Origin: Nocardioides sp. YIM 152315
Lineage (GTDB): Bacteria > Actinomycetota > Actinomycetes > Propionibacteriales > Nocardioidaceae
Direction: 5' to 3'
Assembly (NCBI RefSeq): GCF_029210375.1
Contig: NZ_JARGER010000038.1
Span: forward strand, 62,001-126,000
DNA length: 64,000 nt
This document shows, piece after piece, positions 20,959 to 29,879 of the stretch. Made by a program: the position numbers and the translations under genes. The notes under the pieces are model-generated. The model made no database searches. It saw nothing but the letters and a program-made list of their open reading frames with translations, and had not been told where the DNA came from. How positions within the stretch are numbered: the first letter of the stretch is position 1; each line of letters starts with the position of its first letter.

Positions 20959-21471
20959 ATGATTACAGCGGAGATGCGGGAGCGCGTGACGGGCTGGTTC
21001 GCCGGCCGGCTCCCGGCGGACTGGCAGCCCGCCGACGTCACCATCGACCGCGAAGAGATCACGGTCGTGCTGACCATCGACGACGTCGCGCTGGAGAGCC
21101 CCAGCGAGACCGCCCTGGCCGAGGCGCGTGCGGGTCGCGCGTCGGCGTTCCGCGAGGACACCCGCGAGCGGCGCATGGAGATCGCGCGCGAAGCCCAGCA
21201 CCGCTTCGAGCGCACGGTCTCGTGGGGGCTGGCCGTCGGCGACCACCGGGAGCTGTGGACCCACGTCGCCGCCCCGGTGATGACGCGGTTGCGTCAGCCG
21301 CAGCGGCTCGTACTCGAGACCCTGGTCGACGCCGGCGTCGCGCGCTCGCGGGCCGATGCGCTCGCGTGGTGCGTGCGCCTGGTCGCGCAGCACGAGGACG
21401 ACTGGCTCACGGAGCTGCGGGACGCGATGACCGCGGTCGCCGACGTGCGCGCGAAGGGCCCCGCGGCCTAG
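20959..21471 (+). CDS. Conserved hypothetical protein
   Basis: A 170-aa acidic, mostly helical protein that I cannot assign. It begins MITAEMRERVTGWFAGRLP, has a beta-strand pair (VTIDREEITVVLTIDDVAL), and a long helix-rich second half (RERRMEIAREAQHRFERTVSW, ARSRADALAWCVRLVAQHEDDW). The region just before the ATG is AT-rich for this genome and may contain the promoter. The TAG stop forms the left end of the 168-bp palindrome at 21468-21635. Confidence 0.75.
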   Translation: MITAEMRERVTGWFAGRLPADWQPADVTIDREEITVVLTIDDVALESPSETALAEARAGRASAFREDTRERRMEIAREAQHRFERTVSWGLAVGDHRELWTHVAAPVMTRLRQPQRLVLETLVDAGVARSRADALAWCVRLVAQHEDDWLTELRDAMTAVADVRAKGPAA

Positions 21472-21635
21472 TGGTCATCCCCGTTGATTCACCAGGGGTC
21501 TACACACCCACCGCACGCACCTCGCTGCATTGGCGACGCTCGGTAGACAACCCGGTATGCCGTCGCGCCGCCGCCTTGCGATGCACGCACGCTGAGCACG
21601 GATACCCCCGACGTATCAACGGGCACGACCACTAG
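21468..21635. repeat. 168-bp interrupted palindrome between convergent stops
   Basis: Terminal arms CTAGTGGTCATCCCCGTTGAT (21468-21488, broken here as two parts) and its partner at 21615-21635 pair at 19 of 21 positions. Inner matches continue weakly, such as GGGGT near 21496 with ACCCC near 21605, and GTCTAC near 21499 with GTAGAC near 21543. Both flanking genes end on the TAG carried by these arms. It encodes no convincing protein. It could be a bidirectional terminator, a MITE-like element or a structured RNA. Confidence 0.7.
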
Positions 21636-21958
21636 CGCGGCCCGTCGGGACCGTAGGACCGGGTGACGGTCGCGACCCGCACCCGGTAGTCGGCGTACCA
21701 CGCCTCCTTGCCACGCTGCTGCGCGACGAGGTGCTCGGCGACCTGCTTCCACGCGGCCGCGGCCGCGTCGTCGGCCCAGTAGGACACCGTGATGCCGAGC
21801 CCGTCGCGCGCCGCCTCGATGCCGAGGTAGCCCGGCTGCCGGCGCGCGAGCTCCTCCATCCGGACGGACATCGCGGCGTACCCGTTGTCGCCCTCGGTGC
21901 GCAGCGACGTGAAGATGACCGCGGTGTACGGCGGCTCCGGGGTCTCGGCGATCGTCAC
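21632..21958 (-). CDS. Antibiotic-biosynthesis-monooxygenase-fold protein
   Basis: A 108-aa ABM-type dimeric alpha/beta barrel protein. YTAVIFTSLRTEGDNGYAAMSVRMEELARRQPGYLGIEAA and ITVSYWADDAAAAAWKQVAEH are characteristic of the small heme- or quinone-handling monooxygenase fold. The closest kind are stand-alone enzymes of unknown substrate resembling YdhR/isdG-like proteins. Start is GTG at 21956-21958; longer frames upstream are non-coding. Its stop lies in the right arm of the palindrome. Confidence 0.83.
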   Translation of the reverse strand: MTIAETPEPPYTAVIFTSLRTEGDNGYAAMSVRMEELARRQPGYLGIEAARDGLGITVSYWADDAAAAAWKQVAEHLVAQQRGKEAWYADYRVRVATVTRSYGPDGPR

Positions 21959-22029
21959 GCGCCGAACGTAGCCGCCCGCATCTCGCCCCCCACACCGGAC
22001 ACCGCACACCGGACATCGGATCGTCGACG

Positions 22030-22683
22030 TCAGGGGCGACCGACGGGTCGGTCCCCGGCCGCCCGGAGCGCGCTCTCCACGGCGAGCCGAGGGCTGGCCA
22101 GGACCGGCACGGCCAGGTCCTCGAGCAGGTCGACGGCACCGGCCATGCTGGCCTGGGCGAGCACGACGACGTCGACGGTGTCGGCGAGGGCGCGGGCGGC
22201 GTCGGCGATCGCGCAGAGGTACGCCGCGGTGTCGCCGGCCTCGAACGACGCCCAGGCGCCGGGCACGAGGACCTCGGTGAGGACCGGCTCGGCACCGGCC
22301 CGGCGCGCCTCGTCCTGCAGCAGCAAGCGCGTCGGCTCCAGCGTCGACTCGACCGCCGCGACCACACCGATCCGCGCGCCGCCGGCCACGGCGGTCCGCG
22401 CCATCGGCCGGTCGACCCGCAGCACCGGCACGTCCGAGGCGACCGACTCCGCGACCGGGCCGAGCGTCGAGCAGGTGCAGACGACGACGTCGGCGCCCCG
22501 GGCGTGGAGCTCGTCGAGGGCCGACCGCACACCCGCCTCGACGGCCGGCGTCAACCCATCGGTGCGGGCCCGCTGGAGCAGGTGCGACTCCACGACGTGC
22601 ACGGTCTCGGCGGAATCGCCGACCAGCGCGTCGAACGTGCCGACGTGCACCTCGGCGGTGTGCAGGAATCCAACCCTCGACAT
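22030..22683 (-). CDS. Asp/Glu/hydantoin racemase family protein
   Basis: A 217-aa protein of the cofactor-independent racemase superfamily. Two catalytic-type Cys would be expected: one is visible in [12 protein letters not shown] near residue 80. The second position reads LAQASMAG near 183, where Cys is usual (A-x-C-S-M), so one of the two catalytic thiols seems replaced by Ala. Racemase activity is therefore doubtful. The ATG at 22681-22683 was preferred over one three codons upstream because of the AGGA spacing. It is divergent from trpB2. Confidence 0.8.
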   Translation of the reverse strand: MSRVGFLHTAEVHVGTFDALVGDSAETVHVVESHLLQRARTDGLTPAVEAGVRSALDELHARGADVVVCTCSTLGPVAESVASDVPVLRVDRPMARTAVAGGARIGVVAAVESTLEPTRLLLQDEARRAGAEPVLTEVLVPGAWASFEAGDTAAYLCAIADAARALADTVDVVVLAQASMAGAVDLLEDLAVPVLASPRLAVESALRAAGDRPVGRP

Positions 22684-22725
22684 GGGGTACATCCTGCCGC
22701 CGCGCGACCACTACCGTGACGGTGC

Positions 22726-22800
22726 ATGAACACCCCACGCAATCGCGGGGTTCCCCCGCTGCGCTCCTCCGCCCCACGATTCCGCGGGGACCCCAGATGA
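22726..22800 (+). CDS. Putative 24-codon leader ORF coupled to trpB2
   Basis: ATG at 22726 opens a 24-codon frame whose TGA overlaps the trpB2 ATG (ATGA). It contains two imperfect hairpin repeats of the form CCCCACG-N4-CGCGGGG (22733-22750 and 22772-22789). It has no Trp codon, so classic trp attenuation is not supported. It may simply be leader RNA rather than a translated gene. Confidence 0.3.
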   Translation: MNTPRNRGVPPLRSSAPRFRGDPR

Positions 22801-24155
22801 GCGACGACCAGGTCATGTTCACCCTCGACGAGTCCGAGCAGGTCACGCACTGGTACAACCTGGTGGCCGACCTCCCGACCCCGCCGCCCCCGCCGCTGCA
22901 CCCGGGCACCCGCGAGCCGGTCGGTCCCGACGACCTCGCGCCGCTCTTCCCGGTCGACCTGATCATGCAGGAGGTCACGGCCGAGCGGTACGTCGAGATC
23001 CCCGAGCCCGTGCGCGAGGTCTACCGGCAGTACCGACCGAGTCCCCTCTACCGCGCCCGACGCTGGGAGCAGCAACTGGGCACGCCCGCCCGGATCTACT
23101 ACAAGTACGAGGGCGTCTCCCCGGCTGGCTCGCACAAGACGAACACCTCGGTCCCGCAGGTCTACTACAACTCCCTGCACGGCGTGACCCGGCTGACCAC
23201 CGAGACCGGCGCCGGCCAGTGGGGCACGGCGCTGGCCTACGCGTGCGCGCTCTTCGGGATCGAGTGCGAGGTGTGGCAGGTCGGCACGTCGTACGACACC
23301 AAGCCCCAGCGCCGCACCCTGATCGAGGTGTTCGGCGGCAAGGTCCACCGCTCGCCGAGCCGGCTGACCGAGTCGGGACTGGCGTTCCCCGAGGACCACT
23401 CCGGGTCGCTCGGCATCGCGATCTCCGAGGCGGTCGAGATGGCCGCGCAGAGCGAGGACACCAAGTACGCATTGGGATCGGTGCTCAACCATGTGCTCCT
23501 GCACCAGACGGTCATCGGCGAGGAGGCGCTGCGCCAGCTGGCCAAGGCCGGCGAGAGCGGCGCCGACCTGGTGATCGGCTGCGCGGGAGGTGGCTCCAAC
23601 GTCGCGGGGCTGTCGTTCCCGTTCCTGCGCGAGAGGCTGGCGGGCCGCCAGAGCCCGCGCATCCTGGCCGTCGAGCCGAGCTCGTGCCCGACTCTCACGC
23701 GCGGCGAGTACCGCTACGACTTCGGTGACACCGCCGGGCTGACGCCGCTGATGAAGATGTACACGCTGGGCCACGACTTCGTGCCGTCGCCGATCCACGC
23801 GGGCGGGCTGCGCTACCACGGCATGGCGCCGCTGGTCTCGCACGCCGTCCACGAGGGCCTGATCGAGGCGGCCGCGCTGCACCAGTCGGAGTGCTTCGAG
23901 GCCGCCCTGGAGTTCGCGCGCACGCAGGGCGTCGTCGCGGCACCGGAGTCGTCGCACGCGCTCGCCCAGGCCAAGCGGGAGGCGCTGACCGCCAAGGCCG
24001 ACGGTGAGGAGAAGGTGATCGTCATCGGCCTGTCCGGCCACGGTCTCCTGGAGCTCGGCGCCTACGAGACGTTCCTGGCCGGCCACCTCGAGGACGACCC
24101 GCTGAGCGACGACGCGCTCGCCGCGGCCCTGGCCGGGGTCCCGGAGGTCGCGTAG
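22797..24155 (+). CDS. trpB2: Tryptophan synthase beta-like protein TrpB2
   Basis: A 452-aa PLP enzyme of the TrpB2 branch, longer than TrpB1. The Schiff-base Lys is K114 in GSHKTNT; the phosphate-binding loop is [10 protein letters not shown] near 262-271. The N-terminal YNLVADLP and FPVDLIMQE are typical of TrpB2. It should condense indole with serine (or phosphoserine in some archaeal homologues). No trpA or other trp gene is near, so a stand-alone indole-salvage role is likely. The ATG at 22797 was chosen over the upstream frame because the family begins there. Confidence 0.92.
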   Translation: MSDDQVMFTLDESEQVTHWYNLVADLPTPPPPPLHPGTREPVGPDDLAPLFPVDLIMQEVTAERYVEIPEPVREVYRQYRPSPLYRARRWEQQLGTPARIYYKYEGVSPAGSHKTNTSVPQVYYNSLHGVTRLTTETGAGQWGTALAYACALFGIECEVWQVGTSYDTKPQRRTLIEVFGGKVHRSPSRLTESGLAFPEDHSGSLGIAISEAVEMAAQSEDTKYALGSVLNHVLLHQTVIGEEALRQLAKAGESGADLVIGCAGGGSNVAGLSFPFLRERLAGRQSPRILAVEPSSCPTLTRGEYRYDFGDTAGLTPLMKMYTLGHDFVPSPIHAGGLRYHGMAPLVSHAVHEGLIEAAALHQSECFEAALEFARTQGVVAAPESSHALAQAKREALTAKADGEEKVIVIGLSGHGLLELGAYETFLAGHLEDDPLSDDALAAALAGVPEVA

Positions 24156-24165
24156 GTCTCGGTGA

Positions 24166-26877
24166 TCACCGCGCGTCGACGACGGCGACGGTGCGGAACA
24201 GCACCCGGGCGCCGACCTCGACCCGCACCCGGAGCGTCTCCTCGCCCTCGGCGACGCCGTCGCGCCGGGTCGGGAGGGTCAGCTCGAGGCGGCGGGTGCC
24301 CGGACGCAGCGTGTCGAAGAGCGCGGCCCCGGCGCGCCACAGCGGCTGCCGCGGCTCGGCGCCGCCCAGGTGCGTGCGGACCCACCGCTCGGCGAGATCG
24401 CCGACGCGGAGCGCGGGGCGCGGGCTGCGCCGCACCAGCACCGAGACCGGCTCGTCGTAGTCGACCCGGCGGCCGAGCCGGATCCGCCACCGCACGGTCT
24501 CACCTTCGGCGACCCGGCGAGAGACCGTCCGGACCGTGGCGCGCGGCCGCGGGTCGTCGTCGACCACCGTGAGGCTGCCGGCGTACCGGTCGGTGACCAC
24601 GTTGCGGCTCCCCCAGGCCGAGACCTGCGTGACCATCTCGCGATAGTCGGCACGAGCGTCGGCGTCGTAGGCGACCGGGATCGATCCGCCGGTCTGGCCC
24701 GGGGCGAGGTCGAGGGTGAACCGCTGGCTGTCCCGCCGCGTCTGTCCCACCGTCGTCACGACGAGGCGCGCCGGCTCGGTGAGCGTGCCGTTGACGTGGA
24801 ACGGAAGCCGCGCGACCCGCACGCCGCCGGCGCCCTCCCGCAGCCGGACCTCACCGAGGTCGACGGTCGGCAGCCGCCGCGCGGGTACGACGGAGAGCCG
24901 GTCGGGCGCGGCGGCGACGTCGGCCACCCAGATCCGGCCGCGACCGCTGACGCCGACCAGCTCGACGCGGGCGATGCGGGTGAGGTCGAGCGCGGCGCCG
25001 GCCGGGTCGACCACGACGGTCTGCGCCCAGAGCTTGCGGGTGTCGCCCGACCTGCCGAGACCCGGCAGCCGGGGCCCGCCGACGGGGTCGAGCAGCGCCG
25101 TCGCACCGGCGGCGTCGGTGAGGCGGACGCGGACCGCGGCACCGGTCCGCCCCTCGACGATCGTGCGCAGCTCGAGTCGGCGGCCGGTCAGGTCCAGCGG
25201 ACTGCGCAGCAGCAGTCCGCCGGCCTGCCCGGCCGCCGTCCACCCCATCTCGAAGAAGTCGCGCGCCGGCGCCGCCTCACCCGGCTGCAGCCACATCGGC
25301 GCGGCGGCGACCGGCCCGACGGCGGCGCCGCACGACGAGACCCGGCCGGTGACGAGCGTGCCCCGGCAGAAGCGGGTGTCGGCCCCGTCGGCGAGTGCGA
25401 GCGCGGCGGTGCCGCCCGGCGTCCGCAGCGCCCGGCCGCCGCCGATCGCGTGGCTGAGCGTCTGCGCCGGCCCCTGCGACGCCACCCGTGCGCGCGAGCC
25501 GTCGAAGAGCGGCAGCACCCGCTGGTCGTCGTTCGCGAAGAGGTGCACCGCGCCCGCGACGTACGCCGTGCCGACCGCGCGCTGCTCGCGGGCCGACAGT
25601 CGCGCGGGGTCGCGCCGGCCGCAGGTGCGGTCGGCGGCGCCGTACCAGTCGTCGGCGGCGGCCGCGTGCGCGGTCGCCGGGGTCCACTCGGTGTTGAAGA
25701 AGTTGTGGTTGGCGCCCATGAGGAGCACGCTGCTGCGGAACGCCGTGTCGTCGCCGGTCAGGTCGCGCGCGACGTCGGTGAACCGCTGGCCCTGCAGGTC
25801 GCTGACGTCGCCGTCGCAGTAGGGCAGCAGCGTCACGGTCGGGACGTACGGCGCGGTCTGCGAGGCGAAGTCGGTGGGCGCGACGAGCACCTGCCCGACG
25901 ACGCGGTACGGCGCGGTCAGCGGGATCCGGAGCGCGGCGCGGTTGACGCCCTCGCCGCCGCGGCTGTGGCCGACCAGCACCACCCGCCCGAGGTCGACCT
26001 GGTGCGGGCCGGCCAGCGCGACCCAGTGGTCGAGGTGGGCCTGCACGATGCGGGCCCGGGCGTCCGCGCCGCCGTCGGCGGCTCCGCCGTCCTGCGCGTT
26101 GATGCCGTTCACGCGCACGGACACCGTCGCGTAGCCCTGCGACGCCAGCACCCGCTGGACGTAGTCGTAGCCCAGGTGGCTCGGGATCTCCTCCAGCGGA
26201 GCCCGGCACGGCCAGTCGGCGGACCAGTCCTGCTTGTCGGCCGGGTCGTAGCAGTAGCCGTGCCGGCCGTGCATGAAGAGCACGAGCGGCCGCGGCCCGG
26301 TGGCGGCGGCCGCGACCGGCTCGACGACGTGGCCGACCATCTCGACCGGCTCGGGGAGTCCCGGCACCGCCACCGGCGCGAGCTCGTAGTCGCTGCTCAC
26401 CACGGCGTGCGGGCCGGGGGCCGCGGGGTCGGCCGCCAGCGTGCGGGTGCCCGGGAGGTCGAGCACCGGGTCGGGCACCGGGTCGGGCGCCCCGGCCGCC
26501 CGGCGGGCGTGGTCGGCTGCGGCGGCGTCGAGACGCGCGCCGGAGAGCACGACGTCCAGCCGCGCCGCGTCGGGCCGCGTCGCCGAGTCGACCCGCGCAC
26601 GCACCGTGCGGCCGTCGGCCGCGACGGTGGACGTCCCGATGGCCCGGCCGGCGGGACCGACGACCGTGGGACGGTCGGAGGTGACCGGCAGCCGCGTGGG
26701 CGAGGTCCAGGCCACGGCGTACTGGCCCTGCGCGAGCCGGCGCACCTGCCAGACCCCGGCGTCCTGGCCGCGCGCGACGGAGCGGTCGACAGCCGCCCCG
26801 GCACTGCCCGCGCCGAGGACGGTGACGGTCAGCGCGAGGACGGCCGTGGCGACGGTCCACCTGGTAGGGCGGGACAT
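24166..26877 (-). CDS. Large secreted alpha/beta hydrolase with C-terminal beta domains
   Basis: A 903-aa exported protein with a signal peptide (VATAVLALTVTVLGAGSAGA). An alpha/beta hydrolase core spans about residues 150-520: oxyanion FMHGRHGYCYD, nucleophile in VLVGHSRGGEG (Ser near 303), and a His-bearing MGANHNFFNTEW near 395. Residues 580-690 look like a carbohydrate-binding-like beta domain. The C-terminus contains a Calx-beta-like module (VAEGETVRWRIRLGRRVDYDEPVSV). The substrate is unknown; a polymer or ester in the environment is plausible. The stop is 11 nt from the convergent trpB2 stop. Confidence 0.85.
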   Translation of the reverse strand: MSRPTRWTVATAVLALTVTVLGAGSAGAAVDRSVARGQDAGVWQVRRLAQGQYAVAWTSPTRLPVTSDRPTVVGPAGRAIGTSTVAADGRTVRARVDSATRPDAARLDVVLSGARLDAAAADHARRAAGAPDPVPDPVLDLPGTRTLAADPAAPGPHAVVSSDYELAPVAVPGLPEPVEMVGHVVEPVAAAATGPRPLVLFMHGRHGYCYDPADKQDWSADWPCRAPLEEIPSHLGYDYVQRVLASQGYATVSVRVNGINAQDGGAADGGADARARIVQAHLDHWVALAGPHQVDLGRVVLVGHSRGGEGVNRAALRIPLTAPYRVVGQVLVAPTDFASQTAPYVPTVTLLPYCDGDVSDLQGQRFTDVARDLTGDDTAFRSSVLLMGANHNFFNTEWTPATAHAAAADDWYGAADRTCGRRDPARLSAREQRAVGTAYVAGAVHLFANDDQRVLPLFDGSRARVASQGPAQTLSHAIGGGRALRTPGGTAALALADGADTRFCRGTLVTGRVSSCGAAVGPVAAAPMWLQPGEAAPARDFFEMGWTAAGQAGGLLLRSPLDLTGRRLELRTIVEGRTGAAVRVRLTDAAGATALLDPVGGPRLPGLGRSGDTRKLWAQTVVVDPAGAALDLTRIARVELVGVSGRGRIWVADVAAAPDRLSVVPARRLPTVDLGEVRLREGAGGVRVARLPFHVNGTLTEPARLVVTTVGQTRRDSQRFTLDLAPGQTGGSIPVAYDADARADYREMVTQVSAWGSRNVVTDRYAGSLTVVDDDPRPRATVRTVSRRVAEGETVRWRIRLGRRVDYDEPVSVLVRRSPRPALRVGDLAERWVRTHLGGAEPRQPLWRAGAALFDTLRPGTRRLELTLPTRRDGVAEGEETLRVRVEVGARVLFRTVAVVDAR

Positions 26878-26995
26878 GGGCGAATCATGCCGCTCGCCCG
26901 GACCCACGGACGTGGAACGTGCCGATCGGTACCCAACCGTCCACCCACCGGCGCCGGTTCGGCGGGTGCGGGACCCGCGCCTACGCTGGGGGATC

Positions 26996-28195
26996 GTGAA
27001 GGTGCTGCTGCTCGAGAACATCCACCCGGTCGCCGTCGAGGTCCTCGAGGCCCGCGGCTTCGAGGTCGAGCTGCGGAGCAGCTCGCTGTCCGAGGAGGAC
27101 CTCCTCGAGGCGTTGCCCGGGGTGCACCTGCTCGGCATCCGCTCCAACACCCACATCACGCCGGCCGTCCTCGAGGGCGCACCCGACCTGCTGGCGATCG
27201 GCTGCTTCTGCATCGGCACCAACCAGGTCGACCTGGTGGCGGCCGCCGAGCGGGGCATCGCGGTGTTCAACGCGCCGTACTCCAACACGCGCAGCGTCGT
27301 CGAGCTCGTGATCGGCGAGATCATCATGCTGGCGCGCCGACTGGCCGAGAAGACCGAGCGCATGCACGCGGGCGTCTGGGACAAGTCCGCCAAGGGCAGC
27401 CACGAGATCCGCGGCCGCACGCTCGGCATCGTCGGCTACGGCAACATCGGCACCCAGCTGTCCAACCTCGCCGAGTCGATGGGCCTGCGGGTCGTCTTCT
27501 TCGACACCGCCGACCGGCTCGCGCACGGCAACGCGCGCCGGATGCGGACACTCGACGACCTGCTCGCGGAGGCCGACGTCGTCAGCATCCACGTCGACGG
27601 GCGGCCCGGCAACGCGGGCATGTTCGGCGCGGAGCAGTTCGCGAGGATGAAGCCGCGCAGCCTCTTCATCAACGCCTCCCGCGGCATGGTCGTCGACGAC
27701 GCCGCGCTGCGCGAGAACATCCTCTCCGGCCACCTCGCCGGCGCGGCGCTCGACGTGTTCCCGGTCGAGCCGAAGGCCCAGGGAGAGGGGTTCGAGTCGG
27801 TGCTGCGCGGCCTCGCCAACGTCATCCTCACCCCCCACGTCGGCGGCTCCACGCAGGAGGCGCAGGAGGAGATCGGCTACTTCGTCGCCGGCAAGCTCGC
27901 GGGCTTCTCGCAGGAGGGCCGCACCGAGCTCTCGGTGAACCTGCCGGCCGTGCAGGCACCTCAGCTGCACGCCGGCCACCGCGTCGGCTACCTGCACGTG
28001 AACGTGCCGGGCGTCCTCGCCGACGTGAACCGGATCCTCGCCGAGGGCGGTGACAACATCACCGCGCAGTACCTCTCGACGCGCGGCGAGCAGGGGTACG
28101 TCGTCACCGACACCCTCGACGCGCTGCCCGGCGACGCGCTCGCCAAGCTCGCGCAGTCGGAGCACACGATCTGGCTGCGCAGCTGGGACGCCTGA
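26996..28195 (+). CDS. serA: D-3-phosphoglycerate dehydrogenase (short ACT type)
   Basis: Catalyses the first step of serine synthesis, 3-phosphoglycerate to 3-phosphohydroxypyruvate with NAD. The 399-aa length and a single C-terminal ACT domain (about 325-399, HVNVPGVLADVNRILAEGGDNI) resemble the E. coli-type enzyme rather than the 530-aa mycobacterial form. The Rossmann motif GYGNIG is at 147-152, catalytic Arg in NASRG near 226-230, and His in LTPHVGGST near 281. ACT implies feedback by serine. Start is GTG; a TACGCT -10-like box lies only 8 nt upstream, so a short or leaderless transcript is possible. Confidence 0.93.
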   Translation: MKVLLLENIHPVAVEVLEARGFEVELRSSSLSEEDLLEALPGVHLLGIRSNTHITPAVLEGAPDLLAIGCFCIGTNQVDLVAAAERGIAVFNAPYSNTRSVVELVIGEIIMLARRLAEKTERMHAGVWDKSAKGSHEIRGRTLGIVGYGNIGTQLSNLAESMGLRVVFFDTADRLAHGNARRMRTLDDLLAEADVVSIHVDGRPGNAGMFGAEQFARMKPRSLFINASRGMVVDDAALRENILSGHLAGAALDVFPVEPKAQGEGFESVLRGLANVILTPHVGGSTQEAQEEIGYFVAGKLAGFSQEGRTELSVNLPAVQAPQLHAGHRVGYLHVNVPGVLADVNRILAEGGDNITAQYLSTRGEQGYVVTDTLDALPGDALAKLAQSEHTIWLRSWDA

Positions 28196-28201
28196 AACGC
28201 T

Positions 28202-28250
28202 GACCCGTCCGAAACTTTCGGGCGGGTCAGCCACGAGTTTCGGGCGGGTC
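28202..28250. repeat. 49-bp three-arm palindromic element, copy 2
   Basis: Arms GACCCGTCCGAAACT, TTTCGGGCGGGTC and AGTTTCGGGCGGGTC repeat the design at 10942-10990. One change in arm 1 (C to T) leaves a G-T pair. It lies 6 nt after serA and 15 nt before the convergent peptidase stop, so it may also end both transcripts. Confidence 0.85.
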
Positions 28251-28265
28251 AACGGTGGGCTGTCG

Positions 28266-29849
28266 TCACCGACCCCACCAGCTGCGGTGCTCGGGGAGCT
28301 CGACGCGGGAGCCCTTCCTCGGCGGCTTGGGCGCCGCCAGCGGATGGCAGCGCTTGTCGGCGCGGTTGCCGGCCTTGCGGTCCGGCAGCGTGCCGTCCTC
28401 GAGCACGTCGGCGATCGCGTTGTCGGTGCAGGCGATGCCCGACAGCGACACGGCGTGGGAGTAGCCGCCCGCCCCGGCGACCAGCGCCGCGCTCGGGAAC
28501 GTGCGGCGGGTGGCCAGCGCGCCGGCGTACGGCGTCGCCGGGTCGTGGGTCTCGCTGAGCAGGAGGATCGGCACGTCGCCGAGGCCGGCGCCGGTCACCT
28601 GGACGCGCTGCGTGCCCGCGACGGGCCAGGTGCGGCACGGCGCGTTGTACCAGTTGTTGGCCCAGGTCAGGAACGGCGCCTTGCGGTGCAGCCGGGTGCT
28701 GTCCTTGCGCCAGGTCTTCCACCTCGTCGGCCACCTGGCGTCGGTGCACTCGGTCGCGAGGTACATCGCGTAGCCGTTGTCGGCGGCCTTCCCGCTCGGG
28801 TTCGAGCCGCGGTAGAGATCCTTGATCCCCTTGACCTTGCCCCTGTTGGCGAGGTCGGCGAGCGCGTCGGCGACGATCGGGTAGTAGCCGTTGTAGTACG
28901 CCGCGTTGAGCAGCGCGTCGTCGAGCTCGTCGGGGCCCACCTTGCCGCGGGCCGGCTCCTCGGCCAGTCGGCTGCGCAGGAGCTGGTAGCGCCGCCCGAC
29001 GGCCTTGCGGCCGGCGCCGAGGTGGTAGACCCTCGGGTGCTTCCCCACCCACGCGAGGAACTTCTCGAAGGACTTCTGGAACGCCGGGTCCTGGTCGAGA
29101 TTCGACTGGTAGAAGACCCGGTCGGCGTCGATCACGCCGTCCATCACCAGCGCCTGCACGTGGCCGGGGAAGAGCGTCGCGTAGACCTGCGCGAGGTAGG
29201 TGCCGTAGGAGAACCCGAAGATCGTGACCTTCTCCAGGCCGATCGCCTGGCGCAGCAGGTCGAAGTCGCTCGCGGTGTCGGTGGTGCGCACGTGGCGGAG
29301 CAGCTCCCGGGCCTTCGCGTGGCCGCAGTCCCTCGCGTACCGCTCGGTCCGCTTGCGCCACTGCTTCATGACCTTCGGCGTCGTGGGCACGTAGTCCGGC
29401 CGGTCCCAGCCGAAGTACTTGCTGTCGCAGGTGAGGATCGGGTCGCTCGCGCCGGTGCCCCGGGGGTCGATGCCGTACCAGTCGTAGGTCAGACCGACCT
29501 CGCGCGGCACGTACTGGCCGTACGGCGCCAGCCAGGTGCCGTCGCTGCCCGGACCGCCGGGGTTGGTGAGGACCGCGCCGCGGTAGGGCTCCTCGGTGTG
29601 CAGCACCCGCGCGACCGCGAGGTCGATCGTCGGCCCGGTGGGCTCGGTGTGGTCGAGCGGCACCGTGAGCGTGCCGCACTCGGCGCCGGCGTCGCGCAGG
29701 CTCTTGTCGTCGCAGCGACCCCACGAGATCGGGGCCACCCGGAACGCCGTCGCGGTCTCCCCCGCCGCCGGTGCCGTCGCCGGCACGATCGTCGCGAGTC
29801 CCGCCGCCAGGGTCCCGGCGGCCACTGCCGCCAGCGTCTTCAGGTGCAT
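28266..29849 (-). CDS. Secreted TAP-like alpha/beta hydrolase (S33 peptidase family)
   Basis: A 527-aa exported protein (signal HLKTLAAVAAGTLAAGLA) like the Streptomyces tripeptidyl aminopeptidases SlpD/SlpE. It has oxyanion NPGGPGSDG near 95, nucleophile in GFSYGTYLAQ near 213, the acid in SETHDPATPY near 428 and His in GGYSHAVSLSG near 465; the last 100 residues are the TAP-like C-terminal domain. The ATG at 29847-29849 gives a good signal peptide; longer frames are spurious. It probably trims peptides outside the cell. It is divergent from the MpaB-like gene 30 nt away. Confidence 0.9.
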   Translation of the reverse strand: MHLKTLAAVAAGTLAAGLATIVPATAPAAGETATAFRVAPISWGRCDDKSLRDAGAECGTLTVPLDHTEPTGPTIDLAVARVLHTEEPYRGAVLTNPGGPGSDGTWLAPYGQYVPREVGLTYDWYGIDPRGTGASDPILTCDSKYFGWDRPDYVPTTPKVMKQWRKRTERYARDCGHAKARELLRHVRTTDTASDFDLLRQAIGLEKVTIFGFSYGTYLAQVYATLFPGHVQALVMDGVIDADRVFYQSNLDQDPAFQKSFEKFLAWVGKHPRVYHLGAGRKAVGRRYQLLRSRLAEEPARGKVGPDELDDALLNAAYYNGYYPIVADALADLANRGKVKGIKDLYRGSNPSGKAADNGYAMYLATECTDARWPTRWKTWRKDSTRLHRKAPFLTWANNWYNAPCRTWPVAGTQRVQVTGAGLGDVPILLLSETHDPATPYAGALATRRTFPSAALVAGAGGYSHAVSLSGIACTDNAIADVLEDGTLPDRKAGNRADKRCHPLAAPKPPRKGSRVELPEHRSWWGR

Positions 29850-29879
29850 GGGGTAGATCAGAACCCGTAGTGTCGTCGT

